From contig NZ_CP034235.1 of the NCBI RefSeq assembly GCF_009728935.1, positions 5,184,001 to 5,248,000 of the forward strand: a stretch of 64,000 bases of DNA. The letters run 5' to 3'. This document shows positions 17,562-25,732 of this stretch, one piece after another. Position 1 is the first letter of the stretch. The number at the start of each line of letters is the position of its first letter. Below the pieces are notes generated by a model. The model was not told where the DNA came from. It did no database searches and saw only the letters and a program-made list of their open reading frames with translations. The translations under genes were made by a program, and so were the position numbers. The DNA comes from Paenibacillus psychroresistens. GTDB taxonomy: Bacteria; Bacillota; Bacilli; Paenibacillales; NBRC-103111.

Positions 17562-17909
17562 ATGACTGCCAACCAACAAGTTATCATCATTGTACGCTTT
17601 CAGTTAAAACCAGGCTCTGACAAACAAGCTTTCTTTGATAATTTAAAACCCTTATTTGATACAATGTCTAAAGAACCTACATTTGTGAATGGCATTGTAC
17701 AAGAGAACGTGGACAATCCTGATGAAATTGTTTTTTATGAAATTTGGAATTGCAACAAGGAAGCATGGTTGGCGAATGAAGAAACCAAGGTGTACCGTCA
17801 AGGACCCTATACAAAAGCAGCTGAGTTTTTGTTAGGAAGAGAGTTGAGTTTCTTCTCTCCTATCGGTGAGTGGGGAACTTCAGTTACTGCTGGGAATCAT
17901 TACTCGTAA
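17562..17909 (+). CDS. ABM-domain (antibiotic biosynthesis monooxygenase-like) protein, paralogue 2
   Basis: 115 aa, the same small dimeric alpha/beta-barrel fold as the protein at 8047-8388, with IIIVRFQLKPGSDKQAF, FYEIWNCNKEAW and a C-terminal FFSPIGEWG. AAGGAG lies 9 nt upstream of ATG. Directly downstream is a truncated SDR stub, suggesting this was once an ABM-SDR operon, parallel to the ABM-RclA operon at 6.7-8.4 kb. The exact reaction is unknown. Confidence 0.85.
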   Translation: MTANQQVIIIVRFQLKPGSDKQAFFDNLKPLFDTMSKEPTFVNGIVQENVDNPDEIVFYEIWNCNKEAWLANEETKVYRQGPYTKAAEFLLGRELSFFSPIGEWGTSVTAGNHYS

Positions 17910-17941
17910 TGGATCTTATTGGTAGAAATGAGTTCTGGAAA

Positions 17942-18010
17942 ATGGGAAAGTTTGAAGGAAAAGTAGCGGTTGTAACAGGTGGTACTAGTGGTATCGGCCT
18001 AGAAGCAGCA
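17942..18010 (+). pseudogene. Truncated SDR gene (N-terminal 23 codons only)
   Basis: It reads MGKFEGKVAVVTGG and then TSGIGLEAA, the intact start and Rossmann glycine motif of an SDR, and then loses all similarity at about 18011. The stub begins 33 nt after the ABM gene stop. The sequence beyond the break belongs to a different decayed gene on the other strand. Confidence 0.75.
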
Positions 18011-18011
18011 C

Positions 18012-18340
18012 AGCCGTCAAACTTATCTTTATTTCTACCCAAGGATACTTATCATTCCAATCAACACTATAACCAAAAGACTCTGTCGTTCCATCCCATT
18101 GTACATTGGCTCCAAATAGTACAAACAGCTCCCTCAAAGGAAGCATCGTTTAGTCCTTATAGATCATAGGGTGTGTAAATCACTTACTTTGCTGGTTCTA
18201 ATAGTAATATCTGTCAAGTTCGTTGCATATTCCAACCCATCTAAACTAGTAACATAATCAACGGGAGATAGTGAAGTAAGTTTGGATAAATCTAAACCGG
18301 TCAGCTCACCAATAGGCTTGTTTAATGCTGTTCTCAAAAT
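18012..18340 (-). pseudogene. Remnant of LRR / copper-amine-oxidase-domain surface protein
   Basis: Two minus-strand frames separated by stops. The upstream one (about 18340-18170) reads ALNKPIGELTGLDLSKLTSL and later SLDGLEYATNLTDI, typical of internalin-like leucine-rich repeats in Paenibacillus surface proteins. The downstream one (about 18148-18012) reads LPLRELFVLFGANVQWDGTTE, matching the N-terminal copper-amine-oxidase-like domain (PLR...LGA.V.WD). There is no intact start or end. It ends exactly at the SDR stub, implying a deletion or rearrangement junction. Confidence 0.7.
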
Positions 18341-18447
18341 CAATAAAAAGCAGTGCTACTATAGTGGATACTACGCATACGAAATCACGATTCAATTAAA
18401 AAATAACCCAATGAGATTTTAAAGGATAAATCTCCCTGTTCTATATA

Positions 18448-18486
18448 GAAAAAAAGGAAGTCTTGCCTCATTGGCTAGACTCCCCC
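18448..18486 (-). terminator. Terminator of the glycosyl-glycerate operon
   Basis: On the minus strand the stem GGGAGTCTAGCC / GGCAAGACTTCC, with an AATGA loop and two mismatches, is followed by a T7 run. It lies 10 nt after the stop of the last gene. Confidence 0.8.
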
Positions 18487-18495
18487 CTCCAATTT

Positions 18496-20157
18496 TTAAA
18501 TCAGAATTTCAGCCTGTCCGTTTACTTCCACCAAAGTTTCACGGTTGGCGTACTGAAGTTTTAGCTTCAACGGGGCATCGCTTAAAACTTTGATTCGATA
18601 CATTCCATTCGCCTCTTCCGTTGCGACCAGATTCACAGTTTTACCTGCAAACCAATATCGGTTGCAGCCTATTGTTCCCATTCCGGGTTGAAGACGCCAT
18701 ATTAGTTCATCCTGAACGGCATCCCCTTTTAGACCGATAGCATGTTCCAATAGATATAGTGTAGACGCAATACCCGACCAACCGACAAAATCCTTTTTGT
18801 CTGCATTACCCGAGTCAATTGAATCAGGTGGATAATTCTCCCATATTGTGCCAGTATCTTTATATACCTTTACGACATTATCAAGATGGTTTAGTGCGAT
18901 TTCCCTAGCTAAATCGTAATACCCGTATTTCTCCAAACCACGAATCACCATTGTGTTTGTAGGCGCCCAGACGGACCCCCTCCAATATCCACCACGTGGA
19001 TCATATCCCGGTTCGTCGGCGGCACATACGGGTACACGATGTTTCCGGAAGAAGGTGTTTGGATCGTTAAGCCATTCGGCCAGCTTCGCCGCTTGTGTCT
19101 CATCAGCAACACCCGCGAGAAGTGTCCAATAAGCAGCGATGGTTTTTACAGGAGAGCGCTTCCCTTCATTCGTAACATCATAATAAAACCCCGTCTCGGG
19201 ATCCCACATGAGGTTGTTGATGGAATCTGTAAAAGTCTGAGCATCTTGTTCCAATCTTACAACTTGACTGACAAGTTCGTCTGTTTCGGCTATAGCCCCT
19301 TCTTTCAACTTTTTATCGTTGATTAAGATGTTCGCAATCTCTATCAAATTTCGGGCAACAAGTACCATTTCGCAGCTGATATCAACCCCACTACCCAAAT
19401 ATTGGTTACGAGGCGAATTATCCATGCTTGCCCAATCCGTTACAAACAACCCGTAATGATTATACAGGTGGTATCGCAGCGCATCGTAATAACGAACCAA
19501 TGGCTCCCAAACCAACTTAAGACGATTCAGATCCCCTGTATGCTTAAAGCTTTCCAATTCAGCCCAACAAAGAATAGGATGATTCAAGTTGTCTAACCTT
19601 AAATAAGGAGGATTTTCCACGGTCCGGCCAAGATTTGGCTTATACATCACCTCAAATTCAAGATCATTTATTTGTGCGAGCCCTCTATGTTTGTAGTGAT
19701 TATGGAAGAAAGAATGAAGCGGTTTTCGCTCAATATTCACCCACTTATAAAATTCCACACCCGTTTTTGTCACATATTCGCGGGCGATTTCGCCGTCATC
19801 CAACTGCTTGCAGTAAAAGTTATCAAGCGAACGAATGCCCGGGATATAAGGATGGGCAACGTTGCAAAACATCGTCATAAAGACGGTGTCCCACAGAAAA
19901 ATTTTATCGTTAAATGCCGCGTCTATGAAATTACTGACAAAGCCGCTTTCTGGCACTGGTATATGCGTATTGCCATACGCAATCTCCCATGTCCTCCAGT
20001 AGCATTCGATATAATCCGGACGACTTTCGAATATGGGGGACGGTAGTTGATTCCGTGCTTCCTCGAACGTCAAAAGAGGTTCATCAGCATAAGTCTTCTT
20101 ATTGAAAAAAAGCCCCCTTTTCCAATTTTCCGGTTGATTCTGATTGTTGAATTGCAT
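18496..20157 (-). CDS. GH63-like glycosidase (MGH1-type; glucosyl/mannosylglycerate hydrolase candidate)
   Basis: A 553-aa (alpha/alpha)6-barrel glycosidase. Features are FIDAAFNDKIFLWDTVFMTMFCN near residue 85-105 (the WD acid region), YDPRGGYWRGSVWAPTNTMVIRGLEKYG and IWENYPPDS near the C-terminus, which fit trehalase/GH63-type enzymes with the mannosylglycerate-hydrolase-like domain. It lacks a signal peptide, so it acts on imported sugar. It is last in an operon with a GH13_18-type phosphorylase, a glycerate kinase remnant and an ABC importer, which points to alpha-glucosylglycerate or mannosylglycerate as substrate. Trehalase or another alpha-glucosidase activity remains possible. AGGGAG lies before the ATG. 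Confidence 0.78.
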   Translation of the reverse strand: MQFNNQNQPENWKRGLFFNKKTYADEPLLTFEEARNQLPSPIFESRPDYIECYWRTWEIAYGNTHIPVPESGFVSNFIDAAFNDKIFLWDTVFMTMFCNVAHPYIPGIRSLDNFYCKQLDDGEIAREYVTKTGVEFYKWVNIERKPLHSFFHNHYKHRGLAQINDLEFEVMYKPNLGRTVENPPYLRLDNLNHPILCWAELESFKHTGDLNRLKLVWEPLVRYYDALRYHLYNHYGLFVTDWASMDNSPRNQYLGSGVDISCEMVLVARNLIEIANILINDKKLKEGAIAETDELVSQVVRLEQDAQTFTDSINNLMWDPETGFYYDVTNEGKRSPVKTIAAYWTLLAGVADETQAAKLAEWLNDPNTFFRKHRVPVCAADEPGYDPRGGYWRGSVWAPTNTMVIRGLEKYGYYDLAREIALNHLDNVVKVYKDTGTIWENYPPDSIDSGNADKKDFVGWSGIASTLYLLEHAIGLKGDAVQDELIWRLQPGMGTIGCNRYWFAGKTVNLVATEEANGMYRIKVLSDAPLKLKLQYANRETLVEVNGQAEILI

Positions 20158-20195
20158 GATTGCACTCCCTACTTTCTAAAATCACAGATTATCAT

Positions 20196-20873
20196 TTATT
20201 TGATGAGGTCAAGCTGTTGGATCGCTCCTACGATTTCTTCCGAAATAAATTCATAGGCATAACGACTGGGGTGGATATGATCATTCTGGTCGATAAACCA
20301 ACTAATTGGGACTCCCGATGCTACCTTATCCTTGACGCGCTCGAACACATTTATGTGAGTAAGTTGTTCATTTTTGGCAAACTCAACGGCGGCTTGGAGA
20401 TACATCTCACTGTATGTAGCCCATTCCTGCCTTAATTCGGGTATCACGCCTAGATACGTCGGAACATGATCCAAGAAATTAACCCTATCTGGCGGAATGG
20501 TTATGAGAAACACCAACTGAGCCGGGGTAGTTTTGCGTAAAACCTCAAACAATTGACGTAATACGTTATGATAATTGTCGATGTTATGCTTCCCATCCAG
20601 TCGATGGTTGTAGGCGAACGATTCGACTACTACCAAATCGGGGCTAACGGATGAAAGGCATTTCTGAAAACCACTTCCGAACGGATTTGGGAAGTCGTGT
20701 GTGATGCGATATATTCCATATTCCGCCCGAGTACCGCTTACGCCATAGTTGAACAACTCAAAAGGCTGTTCAGGAAATTCCCTCTCTAACGAGTCGCTAA
20801 GCTCAGACATCTCTGATCCCCAAAAAGCGGTCATAGAATCGCCAAGACAAGCAATCTTATATCTGCGTTTCAT
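20196..20873 (-). CDS. SGNH/GDSL-type hydrolase
   Basis: 225 aa, a cytosolic SGNH hydrolase. Block I is GDSMTAF (Ser13 nucleophile), a Gly in NYGVSG serves block II, and block V is DQNDHIHPSRYAYEF (Asp and His of the triad). Such enzymes remove acetyl or acyl groups from sugars. Its place between the permeases and the glycosidase suggests it deacylates the imported glycoside before hydrolysis, which is inference. AAGGAGG lies 7 nt before the ATG, and only 15 nt separate it from the permease gene. Confidence 0.82.
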   Translation of the reverse strand: MKRRYKIACLGDSMTAFWGSEMSELSDSLEREFPEQPFELFNYGVSGTRAEYGIYRITHDFPNPFGSGFQKCLSSVSPDLVVVESFAYNHRLDGKHNIDNYHNVLRQLFEVLRKTTPAQLVFLITIPPDRVNFLDHVPTYLGVIPELRQEWATYSEMYLQAAVEFAKNEQLTHINVFERVKDKVASGVPISWFIDQNDHIHPSRYAYEFISEEIVGAIQQLDLIK

Positions 20874-20888
20874 ATCAGCACCTCCTTC

Positions 20889-21707
20889 TTAACCTTTCAC
20901 AGCTCCTGCCATCAAACCATTTATAAATTCCTTCTGAAGCACTAGAAAAACGGTAAGCGCCGGTATTAGAGCTATTGTATTTGCAGCTAAAATTTTGGAC
21001 CACGGGACGGAAATCGTATCTTGAGCCATCAATGCCAGCTTCAACGGCAATGTGAAATTAGATTCACTTTGCAGCATGACAAGCGGCATCGTAAATGAGT
21101 TCCAGTTCTGCACAAAATCGATGATGAACAAGGCCGTCAAAGCAGGACGGATCAATGGAATAACGATTTGTGTAAACGTACGGACATCATTTGACCCATC
21201 CATTTTAGCAGCCTCCAGCATCTCATCCGGGATTTCGTCTATATACTGTTTGGTAAAGAATATGGCAAATACGGTTATTGAAAAAGGCAGAATTAAACCA
21301 AGCAGTGAATCGAACATGCCTAGCTTTGTAATGATGAAATAAAGCGGAAGCATAAGCACGGTTGGCGGTACGATCATGGTCGCAATTAAACCAGTAAACA
21401 AGACATTCTTGCCTAGAAAACGCTTTTTGGAGAACGCGTATCCAGCCATGCTAGAAAAAATTACCGTTAGTACAACAGTGGGAACCGCTACGATTAGCGA
21501 GTTCGTAAAGGTAACGCCGATTTTAAGCCGACTCCAAATATCCGGGTAATTCTGCCAAACAAGCGTCTTTGGAAAAAAAGTAGGCGGAAATTTCGTGATT
21601 TCTATGTCGCTTTTTAGACTTGACACCAATAGCCAATAAACTGGGAGAAGGAACAGGATGCCTATAACCCAGAGAACAACTGTGGGCAATAAATTTTTAC
21701 TTTTCAA
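20889..21707 (-). CDS. Carbohydrate ABC transporter permease (MalG type)
   Basis: A 272-aa inner-membrane permease with six helices and the cytoplasmic EAA loop EAAKMDGSNDVRTFTQIVIPLIRPAL (residues about 180-205), which docks the ATPase. The C-terminal QKEFINGLMAGAVKG is characteristic of MalG-like proteins. The start is TTG with AGGGGG 8 nt upstream. It pairs with the MalF-type permease 12 nt upstream. No ATPase gene is present, so a shared MsmX-type ATPase encoded elsewhere is expected. Confidence 0.92.
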   Translation of the reverse strand: MKSKNLLPTVVLWVIGILFLLPVYWLLVSSLKSDIEITKFPPTFFPKTLVWQNYPDIWSRLKIGVTFTNSLIVAVPTVVLTVIFSSMAGYAFSKKRFLGKNVLFTGLIATMIVPPTVLMLPLYFIITKLGMFDSLLGLILPFSITVFAIFFTKQYIDEIPDEMLEAAKMDGSNDVRTFTQIVIPLIRPALTALFIIDFVQNWNSFTMPLVMLQSESNFTLPLKLALMAQDTISVPWSKILAANTIALIPALTVFLVLQKEFINGLMAGAVKG

Positions 21708-21719
21708 CTTACAAACCCC

Positions 21720-22622
21720 CTAGCCTAATCTTCTTTCGACAAGTTTCCTTTGTATTATGGTTATCGCTACGACAAAAATGAACAATAGGTAAGACATGGC
21801 AGATGCAGGACCTATCTCATAATATTTAAACGCCCTGTTATATATTAGAAAGGCTACGGTAAGCGTAGAATCCGCAGGTCCGCCTCCAGTCATGATGTAA
21901 ATTTCCTGAAATACATTAAGCGAATTAATCAACAGTAAAATCATAACTACTAAAGATATACGACCCAGCAATGGCCAAGTGATATACCGGAATTTTTGAA
22001 TTTTGGTGGCACCCTCCACATCCGCTACTTCGTACAGATCCCTTGGTATGTTTTGCAAGCCGGATAAATAAATCAGCATGTAGTATCCAATATTTCTCCA
22101 GAAAGACATCAACACGATGATTGGCATTGCCCAGACCGTACTGGCAAGCCAATTAGGACCATTCATGCCCAATTTCAAAAGCAAGGCATTTATCAATCCA
22201 CTGTCCCCGTTAAACAAGAACATGAAAATCAAGCTTCCACTAACTATCGAAATAATATACGGAATAAAGAAGATGGTTCTAACAAAATTCACGCCTTTAA
22301 GCTTCTGATTCACAAGCATGGCAAGAAAAACGGCTCCGAATATCGATAAAGGAATAAAGAGAATACCGAAATATGCTGTGTTGAGAATAGCCTTCAAAAA
22401 CAAGGGATTGTGAAGGGCCGACAAATAATTGTCAAATCCGATATAAGCGCCCGGAATTTCAAACAAACTCGCATTTTTTAGTGCAATCGGTTTGATATTC
22501 TTGAAGCTGGCGATAATGGACCAGATAACAGGATAGACCATAAATAAACCCAAAATGATAATAGAGGGTAATAAAAAAAGATACGCATTGACATCTCCAA
22601 GCTTATTCCTAAAAGCCTTCAC
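21720..22622 (-). CDS. Carbohydrate ABC transporter permease (MalF/UgpA type)
   Basis: A 300-aa permease with six helices. The EAA loop reads LYEVADVEGATKIQKFRYITWPLLG. The start is GTG with GGGGGAAC upstream. It is separated from the binding-protein gene by a 9-bp perfect hairpin (22644-22673) that may adjust the ratio of binding protein to permease mRNA. It forms the membrane heterodimer with the product of 20889-21707. Confidence 0.92.
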   Translation of the reverse strand: MKAFRNKLGDVNAYLFLLPSIIILGLFMVYPVIWSIIASFKNIKPIALKNASLFEIPGAYIGFDNYLSALHNPLFLKAILNTAYFGILFIPLSIFGAVFLAMLVNQKLKGVNFVRTIFFIPYIISIVSGSLIFMFLFNGDSGLINALLLKLGMNGPNWLASTVWAMPIIVLMSFWRNIGYYMLIYLSGLQNIPRDLYEVADVEGATKIQKFRYITWPLLGRISLVVMILLLINSLNVFQEIYIMTGGGPADSTLTVAFLIYNRAFKYYEIGPASAMSYLLFIFVVAITIIQRKLVERRLG

Positions 22623-22643
22623 TGAGGTTCCCCCTTAAGAAAC

Positions 22644-22673
22644 AGGGAGCACTCTACGATGCAGGTGCTCCCT
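22644..22673 (-). promoter_or_regulatory. Hairpin between binding-protein and permease genes
   Basis: Perfect 9-bp stem AGGGAGCAC / GTGCTCCCT with a 12-nt loop and no T run, so it is more likely an mRNA-stabilising or partial-termination element than a full terminator. A similar hairpin occupies the same position in the second sugar operon (47919-47952). Confidence 0.6.
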
Positions 22674-22679
22674 TAATAG

Positions 22680-24059
22680 TTACTTCGAATTCTTAATGAT
22701 CGCATTTCCTTTATCTTGTACCATCTTCAAACCTTCTGCGGAAGAAATTTTTCCGGATACGACTTGATTCAATGCGCTCTGATAAACCTCATCGCTAATT
22801 TTAGTCCATTGCGGAATTGGATTTAGAATAAACGGATACTCCACACCCTTCATAAACACGTTAAATTCAGGGTGATCTTTAAAAAATTGCGTATCTGCCA
22901 TATCTTTGCGAATTGGAATACGGAATGGATAGTACTTTCCATCTTCACCCACTTCTCCTTTCATAACCATTTCTTGCGCTGGCTTGGAGGTTAAGTATTT
23001 AATTAATTTCTCGGAAGCGGCCAGCTTATCTCCTTCAACCCCAGTAGGGATAGAAAGAAGGTATGTGGTAACTTCTGTTGCCTTACCAACAGGCCCGGAT
23101 GGTACTTCAGCTACGCCTGCTTCGAATTTACCGCCTGTTTTCCAAGCTTCTGAAACGCCCCAAGGACCGGATAATTCCATCGCTACAACTTGATTTCTGA
23201 AATCCGTTTGTATCGCTCCACCGTCTTTGTTCAATGAATCCGTAGGTGAAGTATCTTTCATTAGCTTAGTATAGAAGTCTAGCGCCTTTATGCCTTCAGG
23301 GGAATTAATCGCCACTTCATATTGCCCGTTCTTTTCAGTTACCAGCTTAGCTCCGGCCTGAGCAGCGGTCAATCCATACATCCATGCCAAATCAGGACCT
23401 TGCTTTCCTGAGAGTCCAATCCCGAACTGATCCGGTTTTCCGTCTCCGTTCGTGTCGATCGTTAACTTTTTGGCTACTTCATAAAGCTCATCCCAGGTTT
23501 GTGGCGGTGCTTTTATTCCAGCTTTTTCAAACAAGGTTTTGTTATAAATTAATTGAATCGTGTGCCCTAGCCATGGCATACCAGAAAGCATACCTTCATT
23601 AACCGCTAAATCCCAAATTTGCGGCATGTAATTTTCTTTCTCCACTCCGAAGTCCTTCGTTAAATCGATAAATGCCCCTTGTGTCGCTAGCGGTTTGGCA
23701 TCGCCGTATGCGACTTGAAGCACTTCAGGAGCTTCACCGCTAATGATTTGCGTTAGCAGCTTCTGTCCGTATTGAACGCCTCCGAGTAGCTCCACTTTTA
23801 CAGTTGGATTTTCGATTTCGAATTGATCAAGCATTCCTTGAATTGCTTTGCCTCTGCCCGAATCACTTGCCCATGCGATCTGCATGCTAATGTTCGTCAC
23901 CTTGCCGCTGCCTTCGGCTGGTGTAGAAGCTGATGGTGAAGCTGAATTAGTTGATGCTGCGGGAGTTGCGGAAGACTCACTGTTTGTACTTGAACTGCTG
24001 CATGCAGTTGCCGTTATCATTAAACATGTAATTAATATAAGTCCTGACTTTTTAATCAT
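22680..24059 (-). CDS. Extracellular sugar-binding lipoprotein (ABC transporter)
   Basis: A 459-aa family 1 solute-binding protein. The signal peptide ends at lipobox TATA-C (Cys20), followed by a Ser/Ala/Pro-rich tether (about 21-52). The mature domain shows FEIENPTVKVELLGGVQYGQKLLTQIISGEAPEVLQ and later SGPWGVSEAWKTGGKFEAGVAEVPSGP, typical of the MalE/UgpB fold. It captures the glycoside outside the membrane for the two permeases. GAGGAGG precedes the ATG, which overlaps the glycosyltransferase stop (ATGA). Confidence 0.92.
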   Translation of the reverse strand: MIKKSGLILITCLMITATACSSSSTNSESSATPAASTNSASPSASTPAEGSGKVTNISMQIAWASDSGRGKAIQGMLDQFEIENPTVKVELLGGVQYGQKLLTQIISGEAPEVLQVAYGDAKPLATQGAFIDLTKDFGVEKENYMPQIWDLAVNEGMLSGMPWLGHTIQLIYNKTLFEKAGIKAPPQTWDELYEVAKKLTIDTNGDGKPDQFGIGLSGKQGPDLAWMYGLTAAQAGAKLVTEKNGQYEVAINSPEGIKALDFYTKLMKDTSPTDSLNKDGGAIQTDFRNQVVAMELSGPWGVSEAWKTGGKFEAGVAEVPSGPVGKATEVTTYLLSIPTGVEGDKLAASEKLIKYLTSKPAQEMVMKGEVGEDGKYYPFRIPIRKDMADTQFFKDHPEFNVFMKGVEYPFILNPIPQWTKISDEVYQSALNQVVSGKISSAEGLKMVQDKGNAIIKNSK

Positions 24060-25414
24060 TTGTTAACCTCCTCAATTAATGGTTCCAGTAGTTGCTGCAG
24101 TGATTCAAGCGAAAAGTTGGATCTGCCAATCTGGAAATTATGCTGCACGACCCGATTATAAGCATCGGTATCGGTAAGAAGTTCTGCCATACGTGCCGCC
24201 GCTTCCTCCACATTTTGAATATCGACGCTCGCTAACCCGTCAGCGTCTATGTGATGAGTGTTGCCCAATGAAACAAAATCAAAGCCGTAATCCCGGATAT
24301 CCATCTCATAAACGGGATATTCATAAATTAAGAGCGGTTTTTGAGCGAACACAGTTTCAAGAAGCTGGTTGCCCCAACCTTCAATCACGCTTGGAAACGT
24401 GACGAAATCCGCAATGATGTAGGCATCCCATAACGAGTAAATTTTTTGTCCGTTGGAATAAGTCCGCGAGCGGTTAATTAAAGAATTAATAAATCGCAAA
24501 TCAACTCCAAGGCGTTCCGCTTTAATACGCAGCTTTTCGGTATATTCGTAGTTGGATTCCGGCATCCCTGCAAGGACATAAATTAGACGGCTGCGATCCG
24601 AAAGCGGTTTTCCATTATAAAGAACGGCATTTCTACACTTAAGCGATTCTAATTTCGATTGCAGCTGCGCCACGGTATCGATTCCGATCTCTATCGTCTT
24701 ACGCTCTGTTACCCGGGTAGCTTGTAGAATAATGATGGCATCTTCATCTGCTCTAATATCCCTTCGCATGGATTCATTGTAATCATCCCTACTCCAAGCA
24801 CCGCCATTAAAATCAAACATATTGGGGATAATGACAGAATTCAATTGTCTGCGCTGCATCAATTCATCTTGGTGAAGACGATTAGAAACCACATGGGTTA
24901 GATTGGGCAGATCCGGCGGAAAGAAACATCCCAACCATTCTTTTACTATGGGACAAGTCGGCTTTGAGTATCTTTCTCTTTGCCAGTAAAAATTGTGGTG
25001 AAGAGCGATACAAGAGATACCGGTCGTCTTTAGGGCATTGGTTAAGGCAATGCCCGCAGGTAAGCTCCAACCTAACGAGAACAAGTTGTGGGGAATGAAC
25101 AAATCAATTTCTTCACTTTTTATAAAATCGACAAGTTTTCTCTCCATTGTTTTGGAGAACGCCATGACATCGTTTACAAATTCATTCTCAGAATCGTAAT
25201 CACTTCGTTTTTCATAGGCGTTGTATACAAATTTTTCGTTCATCGGATGTTTATAATGAAGCTCGGGAATCACATACGCCTGTGTTTGGCCTTCGCTTCC
25301 AGCCAGCAATAGCACCTCATGACCCATTCGCTCCAACACGTCTTTCCACTTTTCCATTTCCAAAGAGACACCGTCAGTTTGACCGACTCTGAAATGCGCT
25401 AACGCAATTTTCAA
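24056..25414 (-). CDS. GT4-like glycosyltransferase in glycosyl-glycerate operon
   Basis: A 452-aa GT-B fold enzyme. The N-terminus KIALAHFRVGQTDGVSLEMEKWKDVL is the acceptor domain. The C-terminal donor domain has FPSVIEGWGNQLLETVFAQKP, the E-x7-E nucleotide-sugar site of retaining GT4 enzymes, preceded by ILQATRVTERKTIE. The start is TTG immediately after the stop of the glycerate-kinase remnant, with GGGGGTGAG upstream. A glycosyltransferase inside an import/degradation operon is odd. Mannosylglucosylglycerate synthase-like enzymes (MggA/MggB type) are an attractive comparison given the neighbours, but donor and acceptor are not determined here. Confidence 0.75.
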   Translation of the reverse strand: MKIALAHFRVGQTDGVSLEMEKWKDVLERMGHEVLLLAGSEGQTQAYVIPELHYKHPMNEKFVYNAYEKRSDYDSENEFVNDVMAFSKTMERKLVDFIKSEEIDLFIPHNLFSLGWSLPAGIALTNALKTTGISCIALHHNFYWQRERYSKPTCPIVKEWLGCFFPPDLPNLTHVVSNRLHQDELMQRRQLNSVIIPNMFDFNGGAWSRDDYNESMRRDIRADEDAIIILQATRVTERKTIEIGIDTVAQLQSKLESLKCRNAVLYNGKPLSDRSRLIYVLAGMPESNYEYTEKLRIKAERLGVDLRFINSLINRSRTYSNGQKIYSLWDAYIIADFVTFPSVIEGWGNQLLETVFAQKPLLIYEYPVYEMDIRDYGFDFVSLGNTHHIDADGLASVDIQNVEEAAARMAELLTDTDAYNRVVQHNFQIGRSNFSLESLQQLLEPLIEEVNK

Positions 25415-25732
25415 TTACTCACCCCCTTGGGTATGTAAACTGCCAACCCCTGCTTTGATTGTTGCACTGCCGCCGAGTCCGATAACGATTTTCTCGGCTC
25501 CTCGGCTGGCGCGAATGTTCCGATTACAAGGATCCATAACTGCATGCCAAATCAATTCTCCCCCGGAAATCATCAGGTACGTTTCAGCCGTCCCTTTCCC
25601 TCCGTCTGCCATCGGAATTTTGATGGTTTTTGCAGCTGGAAACACGGTGAGAATGCCTGCTTCGATCTGGTCAGCCGCGCTCATAGCGGTCATTGACCCT
25701 TTGAAGGAGTCCGGAGAAATAATGATTCTCAC
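25415..25732 (-). pseudogene. Glycerate kinase (GlxK family) with internal and C-terminal deletion
   Basis: A 105-codon frame. The first about 68 codons are a clear glycerate kinase N-terminus (IISPDSFKGSMTA, IPMADGGKGTAETY). It then jumps from MDP to CNRNIRASRGAEKIVIGLGGSAT, the phosphate-binding region that normally lies some 60-70 residues further on, and stops soon after. Intact enzymes are about 370-380 aa, so the central lobe and C-terminal domain are gone and activity is not expected. The start is a GTG that overlaps the stop of the GH13 gene, and the downstream glycosyltransferase follows at once, so the reading structure of the operon is still neat. It is strong evidence that the operon once handled glycerate. 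Confidence 0.85.
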
